Below are positions 8,788 through 17,158 of a DNA stretch of 31,965 nucleotides, in pieces. The notes beneath the pieces were generated by a model. The model did no database searches. It saw only the letters and a list, made by a program, of their open reading frames with translations, and had not been told where the DNA came from. The stretch's first letter is position 1. Each line of letters opens with the position of its first letter. This stretch comes from an uncultured bacterium (GTDB taxonomy: Bacteria > Bdellovibrionota_C > UBA2361 > JANWWW01): assembly GCA_938038205.1 (NCBI GenBank), contig CALHSA010000027.1:1-31965 (forward strand), in the 5' to 3' direction. The translations under genes were made by a program, and so were the position numbers.

Positions 8788-8952
8788 TAATTAATTCATA
8801 TATAAATAAGAATTAACATTTATAATGGTCAAGAAATAAAAAGTTAACAAAAATTCTAGATAAGATAACCAAACACACACAGACCATGAAAAATTGCCTG
8901 AACAAAATTTTGGGCGTAAATGGTATTGCAAAAAGCTGTTTACTCAATAAGT

Positions 8953-9321
8953 TTAGGCTTTTTTTGCGCCATAAAGTGATCTACCTTTCTTCCTATTCTT
9001 AACTCCCTGACAATCCAATGTACCTCTAATTATATGGTATCTAACTCCAGGTAAATCTTTCACCCTACCACCTCTAATTAATACAACTGAGTGTTCCTGA
9101 AGATTATGTCCAATACCAGGTATATAAGCAGTTACTTCTTGACCTGTGGATAATCTAACCCTTGCAACTTTTCGTAAAGCCGAGTTTGGTTTCTTAGGGG
9201 TTGTAGTAAAAACTTTCACACAAACCCCTCTTTTTTGTGGGCAACCCCTTAGAGCTGGACTTTTACTTTTCTTCCTCGGGGCTTTTCTACCTTTCCTAAT
9301 AAGTTGCGAAATTCGAGCCAT
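8953..9321 (-). CDS. rpsL: 30S ribosomal protein uS12
   Basis: A 122-residue uS12, the decoding-centre protein. All signature stretches are present: [44 protein letters not shown] and [14 protein letters not shown]. The lysines corresponding to streptomycin-resistance positions K42 and K87 are wild type. The Asp of KDLPG, methylthiolated in many bacteria, is kept. It is not followed by rpsG or fusA: downstream lies the convergent CdnL-type gene. It therefore sits outside a str operon and has its own promoter, with a -10 box 8-10 nt before ATG and no Shine-Dalgarno. Confidence 0.98.
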   Translation of the reverse strand: MARISQLIRKGRKAPRKKSKSPALRGCPQKRGVCVKVFTTTPKKPNSALRKVARVRLSTGQEVTAYIPGIGHNLQEHSVVLIRGGRVKDLPGVRYHIIRGTLDCQGVKNRKKGRSLYGAKKA

Positions 9322-9329
9322 TTAAACTC

Positions 9330-9360
9330 ATATTATCTAATAAAAGATTAAACAAATCAA
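9330..9360 (-). promoter_or_regulatory. rpsL promoter (short or no leader)
   Basis: TTGATT (9355-9360, minus strand) is followed after 17 nt by GATAAT (9332-9337), 10 nt before ATG. The overlapping TAATAT (9330-9335) is 8 nt before ATG. It faces the hisS promoter, with 3 nt between the two -35 boxes. Confidence 0.55.
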
Positions 9361-9363
9361 AAG

Positions 9364-9393
9364 TTGAGTCTTTTAAGTAAGATTAAATAAACT
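9364..9393 (+). promoter_or_regulatory. hisS promoter (leaderless type)
   Basis: TTGAGT (9364-9369), 18-nt spacer, TAAACT (9388-9393), then 7 nt to the ATG, with no Shine-Dalgarno. Confidence 0.5.
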
Positions 9394-9400
9394 TTTAGCG

Positions 9401-10612
9401 ATGTCAACACCACCAGGATTTCATGACCACAGTAATGATTATTCCTTCAGAAAATTTGAATTTATAAACGAATGTGTCAGGCTTGCGAGAGAATACTGCT
9501 TCAATTTCATAGAAACACCTCATGTTGAACTAGGTACTATATTGACCAAAGGAGCTAATGAAATCCTAAAGGAGGTTTACATTTTTAACGATAAAGGTGG
9601 AAGGGAGATAGGACTTCGATTTGATCACACAGTGCCACTAGTTAGATATTTTTCTAATAACCTTCATATTGTTGAAAAACCTTTTAAAAGATTCACATAT
9701 GGGCATGTGTTTAGAGGTGAGAAACCCCAGAAAGGGAGATTTCGGGAGTTCTGTCAGGTAGATTTTGACATAATAGGAATCGACTCTTGGGCGAGTGAGG
9801 TCGAAATTTTAGAAATAATAAACAAAGCACTCTCAAAATTTGGAATCGAGTTTACGTTTAAGTTAAACGATAGGAGGATAATTGAATATATTGCAAATAG
9901 ATTTGATTGTAATAATAAAGTTGATTTTTTCCGAATCTTGGATAAGAAAATGAAGATATCCGAAGAAGAGTTCAAATCTCAAATTGTAACGCTTTTCGGA
10001 GAGAGTAAGGGAAACGAACTTTTAGATTATCTTAACAATCCTAATTTAGTGATCCATGAGATCGAAACCAAAAAACCTGAAATTCTTACCCCGCTTAAAG
10101 AAATACAAAAAAATTTTAACCTTGCTACATTTGATTTAAACATAGTCAGGGGCCTTGAGTATTATGAGGGAGTAGTTTTTGAGGTATTGACAAACAGAAT
10201 AGTTGGGGCTGTAGCATCTGGAGGCCGATATACAACGACTCTGGTAAATGCAGAATCTCCTACCTTCACTGCATTTGGCGGCTCAATTGGTGTAGATCGA
10301 ATATTGTCACAACTTGATTTAAGTAAAGTGATTTATGACATTTTTATAATAGCCCTTAGAGAAAACTCTTTATATGATCTTTTAGCGATTCGTAATCAAA
10401 TATTTAACCTCGGATTTTCATGTGAGGTTTTTCTAGACAACCAAATTGATACCAAAAATCAGTTGAAATACGCCGAGAAAAAAGGATTTAAGGCAATATT
10501 ATTCTTAAGACGGGATGAGATTAGTCTGTTCTTAACAAAACCAAAAAAAGATTTAAAATTTAAAAACTTTGAAGCCTGTTTAGATTATTTAAAAACAAAT
10601 CCACTTGAATAA
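9401..10612 (+). CDS. hisS: Histidine--tRNA ligase
   Basis: A 403-residue class II synthetase charging tRNA-His. Motif 2 is FRGEKPQKGRFREF followed by CQVDFDIIG. The histidine-specific motifs appear as VRGLEYYEGVVFEV (usually RGLDYY; Asp is Glu here) and GGRYTTTLV ... GGSIGVDRIL. The stretches LRFDHTVPLVRYF and REFCQVDFDIIG resemble the archaeal/eukaryotic-type enzyme more than the common bacterial one. The C-terminal anticodon domain (from about 310) is short but present. HisZ, the ATP-phosphoribosyltransferase regulator, is unlikely because the histidine-binding motifs are kept. The ATG is 7 nt from a -10 box and gives the truncated form of the usual PRGTRD N-terminus (PPGFHD). Monocistronic, divergent from rpsL. 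Confidence 0.88.
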   Translation: MSTPPGFHDHSNDYSFRKFEFINECVRLAREYCFNFIETPHVELGTILTKGANEILKEVYIFNDKGGREIGLRFDHTVPLVRYFSNNLHIVEKPFKRFTYGHVFRGEKPQKGRFREFCQVDFDIIGIDSWASEVEILEIINKALSKFGIEFTFKLNDRRIIEYIANRFDCNNKVDFFRILDKKMKISEEEFKSQIVTLFGESKGNELLDYLNNPNLVIHEIETKKPEILTPLKEIQKNFNLATFDLNIVRGLEYYEGVVFEVLTNRIVGAVASGGRYTTTLVNAESPTFTAFGGSIGVDRILSQLDLSKVIYDIFIIALRENSLYDLLAIRNQIFNLGFSCEVFLDNQIDTKNQLKYAEKKGFKAILFLRRDEISLFLTKPKKDLKFKNFEACLDYLKTNPLE

Positions 10613-11201
10613 AATCCTTTCAGTAAGGCCTAAAATTAGAGTCGGGTTAAACTGCTATGAGAGCTAAATTTAGAATGATAAAACTTCAAACAACTATTAT
10701 TTAACCCAGAAAAAAATAACTCCTTACGTATAAAGTTTGGTTTAAAAATTTTTACTCTAAGATTAATTAAGATCAAAAACCCAAAATTAGTGGGTTTGGT
10801 AAGATAATAAGCAAATTTAAAAGCAAATCGATGTAAATTTAAACTTAAATGCAAAAGTGAATCTTACCCAAAGATTAAAAATTGATTAATTTTAGATTTA
10901 GCTAAGTAATTCATGTTAACCTTACTTTTGGTTCGCAAGCTATTTTTTAAAGTTTACTGTAAACCATGAAATTTAAGATTGAATGAGAATTATGCTGATT
11001 AAGCTAGGTAAAGCTTAATTTAATAGTCATTTTTAGCTTATTAAAATAGTATTCTTACATGATTAGCCATTTAAGTTTTAAATCGCTGCAAAAAAGAGAT
11101 TACAAATTATTAACTTAATATTCATCAATAAAATATCCGCATATTTTAATCCATACTGCAGTTCAGGGCTTGCCAGTAAAGAGATTTGAAAACTTTTTCT
11201 T
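10613..11201. other. Non-coding AT-rich spacer
   Basis: This 589-nt stretch lies between the 3' ends of hisS and of the RRM-bS18 gene. Stops are dense in all frames. The longest reading frame (72 codons, minus, 10636-10854) has biased F/S/L/N composition and no family resemblance, so I do not call it. No tRNA, terminator or repeat was found. AGCT occurs about six times by eye. Confidence 0.5.
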
Positions 11202-11750
11202 TTAAAACTTGGGTAAATCCTGAAATTTTGGTTTCATGTCAGGCTCCGGTAAAAGCGCAAAATTCCTAGCCCTCTTTATCTCTCTTGCTATTTTTGCCTG
11301 AGTTTTTCTATCTAAACCAGTGTATTTTCGACCAAGAATCTTTCCTCTTTGACTTATGAACTGCTTTAAAAGTTGTACATCCTTAAAGCTAATTTCACGG
11401 TCAGAAGGGATTGATATTTGCTTTTTTTTAGGCTGAGTAAAAGAGAAAACTACCCGCTGAACTGCAGGAAGCCCCTCCCCTTTACTCTCCAAATCCTGTG
11501 AATCAGAGGATGACCTGTCCTCCGACATTTTTAGTGGTTTTCCATTTAGTACATACCCATTCAATTCATCAATAACAGATCTTGCCTCCTCCTCGGTTTC
11601 AAATTCCGCAAACGCAAACCCTTTTGGAAGCTTAGTTTTCTGATCAATAACTAAAACTACCTTCGTCGGTTCAGCAACTTGAGATAAAATTCCTTTTAAA
11701 TTATCCTGCGTAACACTACTGTCAAGATTTGAGATAAATATTCTAGCCAC
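11202..11750 (-). CDS. rpsR: RRM domain fused to 30S ribosomal protein bS18
   Basis: This 182-residue protein has two parts in one uninterrupted frame. Residues 1-75 are a full RNA-recognition motif: RNP2 IFISNL (4-9), RNP1 KGFAFAEF (43-50) and the typical ending DELNGYVLNGKPLKM. Residues 119-171 are ribosomal protein bS18: EISFKDVQLLKQFIS, GKILGRKYTG, KTQAKIAREIKRARNFALLP, collinear with E. coli bS18 (EIDYKDIATLKNYIT, GKIVPSRITG, IKRARYLSLLP). A Ser/Asp/Glu-rich then basic linker (76-118) joins them. bS18 lies on the 30S platform with bS6, near the mRNA exit and the 16S 3' end. The gene stands alone, without rpsF, ssb or rplI. GTG is the start, 7 nt after TATAAT. An internal ATG (codon 75, 11526-11528) could yield a bS18-only form. 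The domain assignment is firm; the function of the fusion is unknown. Confidence 0.9.
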   Translation of the reverse strand: MARIFISNLDSSVTQDNLKGILSQVAEPTKVVLVIDQKTKLPKGFAFAEFETEEEARSVIDELNGYVLNGKPLKMSEDRSSSDSQDLESKGEGLPAVQRVVFSFTQPKKKQISIPSDREISFKDVQLLKQFISQRGKILGRKYTGLDRKTQAKIAREIKRARNFALLPEPDMKPKFQDLPKF

Positions 11751-11757
11751 TTAAGAG

Positions 11758-11786
11758 ATTATAAATTACGAATAAATTGCAATCAA
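11758..11786 (-). promoter_or_regulatory. RRM-bS18 gene promoter (leaderless type)
   Basis: On the minus strand TTGATT (11781-11786), 17-nt spacer and a perfect TATAAT (11758-11763) precede the GTG by exactly 7 nt. The -35 box overlaps the stop codon of the upstream helicase gene. There is no room for a Shine-Dalgarno. Confidence 0.75.
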
Positions 11787-13783
11787 CTTAACTCTGACAA
11801 TGTTACAAATTTTATGCCATGATTTGATTCAAACTCCACCAGAGCCTTTCTGCCATCTAAAACTTTTATTAATCTACCCTTTCCGTAAAGGTAATGATTA
11901 ACCTCCCTTCCTTCTTTTTCAAAATTAATGATATCATTTTGGACCAAGCTAGAACCTAAAGAATCCGAGCTTGAGTCTAGTAACCCAAAAGGTATATCCC
12001 ACAGAAAAGGTGACTCGTTTCTACTATATCCGTAGTAATATGCTCTAGTAGCAGAAGCCGTTAAGTATAAATATTTTTTTGCCCTTGTTATACCCACGTA
12101 AAATAATCTTCTCTCTTCCTCTACTTCATACAGCGTTCTTGCAAAAGAGTGAGGTATTAATCCATCCTCTACTCCAACAATAAATACAACATCAAATTCA
12201 AGACCCTTTGATGAATGTAATGTCATCATCACGGGCACTTTTGATAGTTCATTGTCATCAAGCTTGGGGTCTGAAATTAAGCTTATATGATCTAAAAATG
12301 ATTTAATACTCTCTCCCCTGTCTTCAAATTGTTTAGCAAAACCTAAAAACTCAAGTAAATTATCCAATCTCTCTTTTCCTTGCTTAGTAACTAAAACATC
12401 TATATATTTTGTGTTTTCAATAAATGCAGTTAAAAGAGAGTGAGGGCGATCTTTTGACAAATCAAAAATTTTACTGATTAGAGAGTAAGCAGTATTTTTA
12501 TGCTTTTTTAAGGCCTCATCCCAAGAGGATTTGGCCGATTCTGAAATTATCTTATCTATCGTAATTTTACCAAGTCCCAAGTTTAGATTACTTAACACTC
12601 TTGCAAATGCTGTCAAATCTGATCTGTTTGTATAGAATCTTAACCAACTAACACAGTCTTTTATTTCTTTTCTTTCCATAAACCGGACCCCACCTATAAT
12701 CCTGTAATTCAAACCTCTCTGTATAAAAGCTTCCTCAAGAGATCTTGACAAAGCATTAGTTCTAAAAAAAATAGCTACCTCTAAACCATTTTTGACTGCA
12801 TTTTGAGTGACTGAGGCTACAAATTCAGCCTCTTCAATATCAGAGTAAAAAGATCTGTAAACCGGCTTGATACCAGTAGATATTTTAGAAACAAGGGTCT
12901 TCTCGTGTCGAATTGAATTTTTAGATATTACCGCATTGGCAACCGCTAAAATCTCGCTACTACTTCTGTAATTTTGCTCAAGTTTGTAAATATTTTTTAC
13001 TTCAAACTCCTTGCAAAAATCTTGAATGTTTTCAAATCTTGCCCCTCGAAAAGAGTAAATACTCTGATCTTCATCACCCACTAAGTAAAGATTGAATGGC
13101 GGAGTTGCCAATAATTTCAGAATCTCATACTGAACTAAATTTGTATCTTGCACTTCATCAACTAGTATATGTCTTATCTTGCTAACTATTCTCTCTCTTA
13201 TGTTAGGAAAATTCTTTAAAAGGATTTTCGTATTAACCAATAAATCTCCAAAATCCATGCTATTAAACTTTACGAGTCGCTTTTGATACTCCTCCCACGG
13301 AAGTCTTATGAATCCACTCTCAGATTCAAATGTTTTACCCATATTTTTAGCAAGATCTATTGTTTCAGATATTTCTCGAAAAGCCTTTAAGTATTGACTT
13401 CCTAAATCTTTACAAACACCTTTTAGAATTGATTTTGAATCCTCATCATCAAGCACTGAAAAATTATTTTGATATCCAAGCTCATAAGAGAAAGCCCTTA
13501 AAATCTTTAGTCCGAAACTGTGAAAAGTGCCGGCAAAGATATCTGCTTGCTTTACCAATTCTTCGATTCTTGAGCGCATTGTGCGCGCCGCATGAGTGGA
13601 GAAAGTTATACACACTACTTCACTAGGCTTCACCTTACAGTTCACAATAAGATGTAAAACCCTATGAACTAAAACTTTTGTTTTACCACTTCCAGCTCCC
13701 GCAACAACTAATGTGGGACCATCCGGGGCAAAAACTGCCAGTTTTTGCTGCTCATTTAAATCTCTAAAAAAATCTAAAATCAT
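11783..13783 (-). CDS. pcrA: UvrD/PcrA-family DNA helicase
   Basis: A 666-residue superfamily-1 3'-5' helicase acting in repair and replication. The motifs appear in order: Q-motif region LNEQQKLAV, Walker A GAGSGKT (29-35), Ia (CITFSTHAA), II DEVQDTN (usually DEFQDTN), III GDEDQSIYSFRGA, IV (YKLEQNYRSS), V (TLHSSKGLEFDVVFIVGVEDGLIPH) and VI (EERRLFYVGITRAKKYLYL). The C-terminal 50 residues (YGKGRLIKVLDGRKALVEFE) form the Tudor-like RNAP-binding tail found in PcrA/UvrD. ATG at 13783 is preceded by GGAG at 10 nt, a rare Shine-Dalgarno candidate here. A TATAAT at 13835-13840 could give a leader of about 45 nt. UvrD and PcrA are orthologous names; Rep is less likely because of the tail. Confidence 0.93.
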   Translation of the reverse strand: MILDFFRDLNEQQKLAVFAPDGPTLVVAGAGSGKTKVLVHRVLHLIVNCKVKPSEVVCITFSTHAARTMRSRIEELVKQADIFAGTFHSFGLKILRAFSYELGYQNNFSVLDDEDSKSILKGVCKDLGSQYLKAFREISETIDLAKNMGKTFESESGFIRLPWEEYQKRLVKFNSMDFGDLLVNTKILLKNFPNIRERIVSKIRHILVDEVQDTNLVQYEILKLLATPPFNLYLVGDEDQSIYSFRGARFENIQDFCKEFEVKNIYKLEQNYRSSSEILAVANAVISKNSIRHEKTLVSKISTGIKPVYRSFYSDIEEAEFVASVTQNAVKNGLEVAIFFRTNALSRSLEEAFIQRGLNYRIIGGVRFMERKEIKDCVSWLRFYTNRSDLTAFARVLSNLNLGLGKITIDKIISESAKSSWDEALKKHKNTAYSLISKIFDLSKDRPHSLLTAFIENTKYIDVLVTKQGKERLDNLLEFLGFAKQFEDRGESIKSFLDHISLISDPKLDDNELSKVPVMMTLHSSKGLEFDVVFIVGVEDGLIPHSFARTLYEVEEERRLFYVGITRAKKYLYLTASATRAYYYGYSRNESPFLWDIPFGLLDSSSDSLGSSLVQNDIINFEKEGREVNHYLYGKGRLIKVLDGRKALVEFESNHGIKFVTLSELS

Positions 13784-13941
13784 GAAACCGAAACTCCATT
13801 TGCTATGGTTAAAAACTCTTTAAATCAAACCGAAATTATATCATCAGAGTACGTTTTTTTATAAATGCGTTAGAGGTTAAATTTACGAGAATTAATCTTT
13901 TCAGGCTAATTTCATTTAAATTGTGACACTTACTCCGCACT

Positions 13942-14502
13942 CTAGCGACCACATTTTTGCTCTTGATTAAGCCATGAAATAAGTTTTTGTACAGCTTTTG
14001 ATCTCATGCTATATAAGTTTTTCTCTTCCTTTGTCATTTCGCTAAAAGTTTTGTCAGAACCAATGGGTTTAAAAATTGAATCCCAATTTGTAAAACTGTT
14101 CTTATCTGGTTTAGTAATCTCACCTTCACATAATCCCTCAAAAAAAACGGGATCAGATCCAGGTAGCATAAGTCCAAGTAAAGTTTTAGCAATCACTTTT
14201 TTACCACCTAATTTTATTGAAATCTTGAATAAACCGTCAGCTCCTAGCGTTTGCATAAAGTAAGATATAAAGGGGCCCGGAAGCTTAAACTCAAAACACT
14301 CTAAATAAAGACTAGTATCATCAACAAGCAAATAAAAATTGGGGTACATTGATCTGGCAAAGTTAAGCTTAAAAATAATCACCTCTTTGGGATCCAAAGA
14401 TTGAATCTCAGGTAGCTTTGCTTCAATTTTTTGAAGGCTAGGGATTAGCCTCTTTATTTCCTGATACTTCATGTCATTTGTAGTAACAAAATGTATAACC
14501 AT
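13942..14502 (-). CDS. ITPA/Ham1-type non-canonical purine NTP pyrophosphatase, divergent
   Basis: A 186-residue Ham1/RdgB/ITPA-family protein, which would hydrolyse ITP, dITP or XTP to the monophosphate to keep deaminated purines out of nucleic acids. Visible elements are the phosphate-binding TTNDMKYQE (7-15), the catalytic acidic pair VDDTSL (60-65), LPGPFISYFMQTLGADGL (74-91), WDSIFKPIGSDKTFSEM (140-156), EEKN (159-162) and SMRSKA (165-170). LPGPF and the spacing resemble eukaryotic/archaeal ITPA more than bacterial RdgB (LPGVYSARY). The usual SHR is SMR: the His that contacts the base is replaced by Met. FGxDP is FTNWDS. Activity or substrate choice may differ. A TACAAA -10 box is 7 nt before ATG. 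Confidence 0.82.
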   Translation of the reverse strand: MVIHFVTTNDMKYQEIKRLIPSLQKIEAKLPEIQSLDPKEVIIFKLNFARSMYPNFYLLVDDTSLYLECFEFKLPGPFISYFMQTLGADGLFKISIKLGGKKVIAKTLLGLMLPGSDPVFFEGLCEGEITKPDKNSFTNWDSIFKPIGSDKTFSEMTKEEKNLYSMRSKAVQKLISWLNQEQKCGR

Positions 14503-14509
14503 AAAAGGT

Positions 14510-14538
14510 TTTGTACACCAAGATTGGAATTAAATGAA
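14510..14538 (-). promoter_or_regulatory. ITPase gene promoter (leaderless type)
   Basis: TTCATT (14533-14538, minus strand; a poor -35), 17-nt spacer, TACAAA (14510-14515), then 7 nt to ATG. Confidence 0.4.
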
Positions 14539-15248
14539 CTGAAATAATCCAAATTACTTAAAAATTTTACTTGCAACAGTTTCGAGTAATTTAGGTGACG
14601 TTAAACTAGTTACAATTTCGAAATGTTTTAACATATTTGAGATGCTGATAGTTAACACATTTAGCACGTCTTAATAACTTAATTAGGTTAAACTTACCTC
14701 TTCGGCTAAGCTTGATAATCAAGGTAAAAAAAGTGACATATCCCGCTAATTTAGGCTTATTTAAGATCCTGTGATACTCACATTTGGTAAGAATACCCGA
14801 AAAAATTGCATCAAGTTTTTTAAGGAAAGTACAACTAAGAGTGCATCTTCAATAAAAGTGCTAAAAACAAAAAAATTTTTTGATTGATACAACAATACTA
14901 TTAGTAAACAATTCCAAGAGAAACTAAAGTTTAGTTTATGGAGCTTTAAGCAGTACTAAAAACGAATGAAAGTCTCAGCTACAAAGTTTAAAAGAAACAA
15001 GTGACTTTAACGGAAAACAATTTGTTAAATTTTTTATACCAAATATCCCAGACAGCTACTGTAAAACTTATCATACGAACATCTAGTATTATGGTTAAAT
15101 ATTAGTAACAAAGTCACAGAGAACGAACTTAGAAGGTACATTTGAGCTGTTGTTTAAACAAAAATTAAGTTCATCATTTAAGATATAACAGGCACACTAG
15201 TTCCAAATACTATGTACAAATGGCTCACTTAAAAATACTTAGATCTGA
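14539..15248. other. Non-coding AT-rich spacer between divergent genes
   Basis: About 710 nt between the ITPase and aldehyde dehydrogenase promoters. No frame of note, no tRNA and no convincing hairpin. A 17-nt word at 14855-14871 recurs at 31766-31782, which is within chance expectation for such A-rich sequence. It is much longer than needed for two short promoters. Confidence 0.45.
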
Positions 15249-15254
15249 TAAAAT
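15249..15254 (+). promoter_or_regulatory. -10 box of aldehyde dehydrogenase gene
   Basis: TAAAAT lies 6 nt before ATG with no good -35 (best CACTTA at 15226-15231). It is consistent with a leaderless message but weak on its own. Confidence 0.35.
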
Positions 15255-15260
15255 TAGGGC

Positions 15261-16679
15261 ATGAGTTCAAATTTGAAAAACCTAGTAGCTGAATTAGAGA
15301 AATTTTGGAATCAGCATGGGGATACTGACAAAATCCTTGAGGTAGTTAATCCCTCAACTCTAGAGATTATCTCAAGGCTTAAATATATGTCAGAAGAAAG
15401 GTTTCATGAGATTGTTGATAATCTCAGAGTTAGTGAACCGGTATCAGCTAACTTAATAGAGTACTTCAATCAAATGTGTAAGAAAATTCAAGATAACAAA
15501 AACCTTATCTCTGAGGTTATAACCCTTGAGAGTGGTAAGCCCATTAAAGAGAGTCGTGTTGAAGTTGAGTTATCAGTTAGGTATTTGCAATCCTACATAA
15601 AAGGTGCTGAATCCATAAAAAGTGATTATCTGGAGGTTGAGGATTCAGTTTGTGAAATTCGTCCGGAACCAGTTGGGAAAACAGCTTTAATAACCCCATG
15701 GAATTTCCCTTGGTTGATGTTGGCTCGAAAAGTTTTTCCAGCTCTTTTAGCGGGTTGTCCTGTTATACTAAAACCAGCACCAGAAACTCCTCTCTCAGCA
15801 ATCTTATTTTGGAAATTAGCCCTAGGTAGTGGAATCCCCTCAACTCAGTTTCAAATTATTATTATGGAAGAGCAAAATTTTGGTGATCTAATAGCATCAA
15901 GATTTGATATTCGTAAGATATCATTTACAGGATCAACGAAAGTTGGCTCTATTTTGATGGAAAAATCTGCTAGTACATTAAAAAGACTAACATTGGAGTT
16001 GGGAGGAAATGCACCCTTTATAATAACTCAAAGTGCAAATCTTGAAGAATATAACTGTTGGTTAAAGTATTCGAAATTCAGAAATGCTGGACAGGCATGC
16101 ACTGCAGCTAACAGAATCTTAGTGCACTCTGATCACTATTCTACGGTTGTATCTGAGTACAAAAACATTGTTGAAAACATTGTTGTTGGAGATGGTTTTG
16201 ATGAAAACACTGATATTGGGCCCCTCATAAATGATCAAGCAGTTAGTAAAGTTAAAGCACTTTTTGAAGACGCAATCTCAAGGGGAGCCAAATCTTTCCC
16301 CGAAAAACTAAAGATTAAAGAAAGATTTGTATGGCCAGCTATACTGTATGATTTACCTGTAGATGCAAAAATTGCATCCGAGGAGATATTTGGGCCGATA
16401 GTAGCGATTTATAAATTTGATTCAAATCAGGAGCTCTTAGAATTTGCAAACAAAACGATTTACGGTCTCAGTTGTTACGTTTTTGCAAGTAACCAGGAAG
16501 AGCTAGATTATTTTTTAAACAATCTAGACTTTGAGATGGTAGGGATTAACAGGGGTTTTGTATCTATACCGGAATTTCCATTTGGTGGTCGAAAAGCCTC
16601 AGGTTTCGGAAAGGAGGGTGGTGGTACATATGGTATAAAGGAGTACCTAAATCATAAAATTTTGGTTAAGGGTCGGTAA
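15261..16679 (+). CDS. Aldehyde dehydrogenase, succinate-semialdehyde dehydrogenase type
   Basis: A 472-residue NAD(P)-dependent aldehyde dehydrogenase. The general base Glu246 is in LTLELGGNAPFI and the nucleophile Cys280 in FRNAGQACTAANRILV. TPWNFPW, the cofactor-loop ISFTGSTKVGS and EEIFGPIVAIY are also present. The ending INRGFVSIPEFPFGGRKASGFGKEGG with GIKEYLNHK is characteristic of GabD-like succinate-semialdehyde dehydrogenases, which feed the GABA shunt or 2-oxoglutarate bypass into succinate. NAD versus NADP and the exact substrate cannot be decided; no gabT or other GABA gene is near. It is followed after 44 nt by rplK, which has its own promoter. Confidence 0.88.
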   Translation: MSSNLKNLVAELEKFWNQHGDTDKILEVVNPSTLEIISRLKYMSEERFHEIVDNLRVSEPVSANLIEYFNQMCKKIQDNKNLISEVITLESGKPIKESRVEVELSVRYLQSYIKGAESIKSDYLEVEDSVCEIRPEPVGKTALITPWNFPWLMLARKVFPALLAGCPVILKPAPETPLSAILFWKLALGSGIPSTQFQIIIMEEQNFGDLIASRFDIRKISFTGSTKVGSILMEKSASTLKRLTLELGGNAPFIITQSANLEEYNCWLKYSKFRNAGQACTAANRILVHSDHYSTVVSEYKNIVENIVVGDGFDENTDIGPLINDQAVSKVKALFEDAISRGAKSFPEKLKIKERFVWPAILYDLPVDAKIASEEIFGPIVAIYKFDSNQELLEFANKTIYGLSCYVFASNQEELDYFLNNLDFEMVGINRGFVSIPEFPFGGRKASGFGKEGGGTYGIKEYLNHKILVKGR

Positions 16680-16682
16680 AAT

Positions 16683-16712
16683 TTTACTTGAACATGTTGT
16701 TTCAGATATAAT
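16683..16712 (+). promoter_or_regulatory. rplK promoter (very short leader)
   Basis: TTTACT (16683-16688), 18-nt spacer, TATAAT (16707-16712), then 11 nt to ATG. The predicted leader is about 4-5 nt, with no Shine-Dalgarno. Confidence 0.55.
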
Positions 16713-16723
16713 TTAGCTGCAAA

Positions 16724-17152
16724 ATGGCGAAAGAAGCTGTTGCAAAAATAAAGCTGATGATAATGGCTGGTCAAGCAAATCCAGCTCCCCCTGTTGGACC
16801 TGCTTTAGGTCAACATGGTGTGAACATCATGGAGTTCTGCAAACAGTTTAATGCTCAAACTCAGCAATTTTCAGGAGAACTTAGACCGGTGGAGATAACT
16901 GTTTACAAAGACAGGTCTTTCTCATTTGTTGTGAAGCAACCACCGGTAAGTTTTCTATTAGCCAAGTATGCAAGAATAGAGAAGGGATCTAAAACACCTG
17001 GGAAATCTTTTGTTGGTAAAATCTCTATTTCAGATATTAGGAAAATAGCTGAGCAGAAACTTCCAGAGCTCAACACGGATAACATTGATGCTGCTATGAA
17101 AATGATAATAGGTTCGGCAAAAAGTATGGGTTTGGAGGTAGTAACAAAGTAG
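16724..17152 (+). CDS. rplK: 50S ribosomal protein uL11
   Basis: A 142-residue uL11, part of the GTPase-associated centre of the 50S subunit. The N-domain has [39 protein letters not shown]. The C-terminal rRNA-binding domain has [31 protein letters not shown] and ends in [13 protein letters not shown]. Length and sequence are normal. nusG and secE, usual upstream partners, are absent; instead an aldehyde dehydrogenase precedes it. rplA follows after 42 nt with a separate promoter. Confidence 0.99.
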   Translation: MAKEAVAKIKLMIMAGQANPAPPVGPALGQHGVNIMEFCKQFNAQTQQFSGELRPVEITVYKDRSFSFVVKQPPVSFLLAKYARIEKGSKTPGKSFVGKISISDIRKIAEQKLPELNTDNIDAAMKMIIGSAKSMGLEVVTK

Positions 17153-17158
17153 TTGGAT

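Noticed and set aside
8788-8952. TTAATTC/GAATTAA inverted repeat as a terminator between the CdnL-type gene and rpsL
   Set aside because: The stem is only AT-rich, the loop is 12 nt and there is no T tract; it is weak even for this genome.
9401-10612. HisZ instead of HisS
   Set aside because: The histidine-binding motifs (RGLEYY, GGRY) and a C-terminal anticodon domain are present, which HisZ lacks.
10636-10854. A 72-codon minus-strand frame in the spacer after hisS
   Set aside because: Composition is that expected from translated AT-rich DNA, with no signal peptide, family resemblance or ribosome site, and it lies in a gap that otherwise behaves as non-coding.
10926-10945. GGTTCGCAAGC as a tRNA T-arm
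   Set aside because: No acceptor stem, anticodon arm or second T-stem half surrounds it.
14855-14871. A 17-nt word repeated at 31766-31782
   Set aside because: The word is A-rich, and about one such coincidence is expected in a 32-kb window of this composition; flanks do not match.
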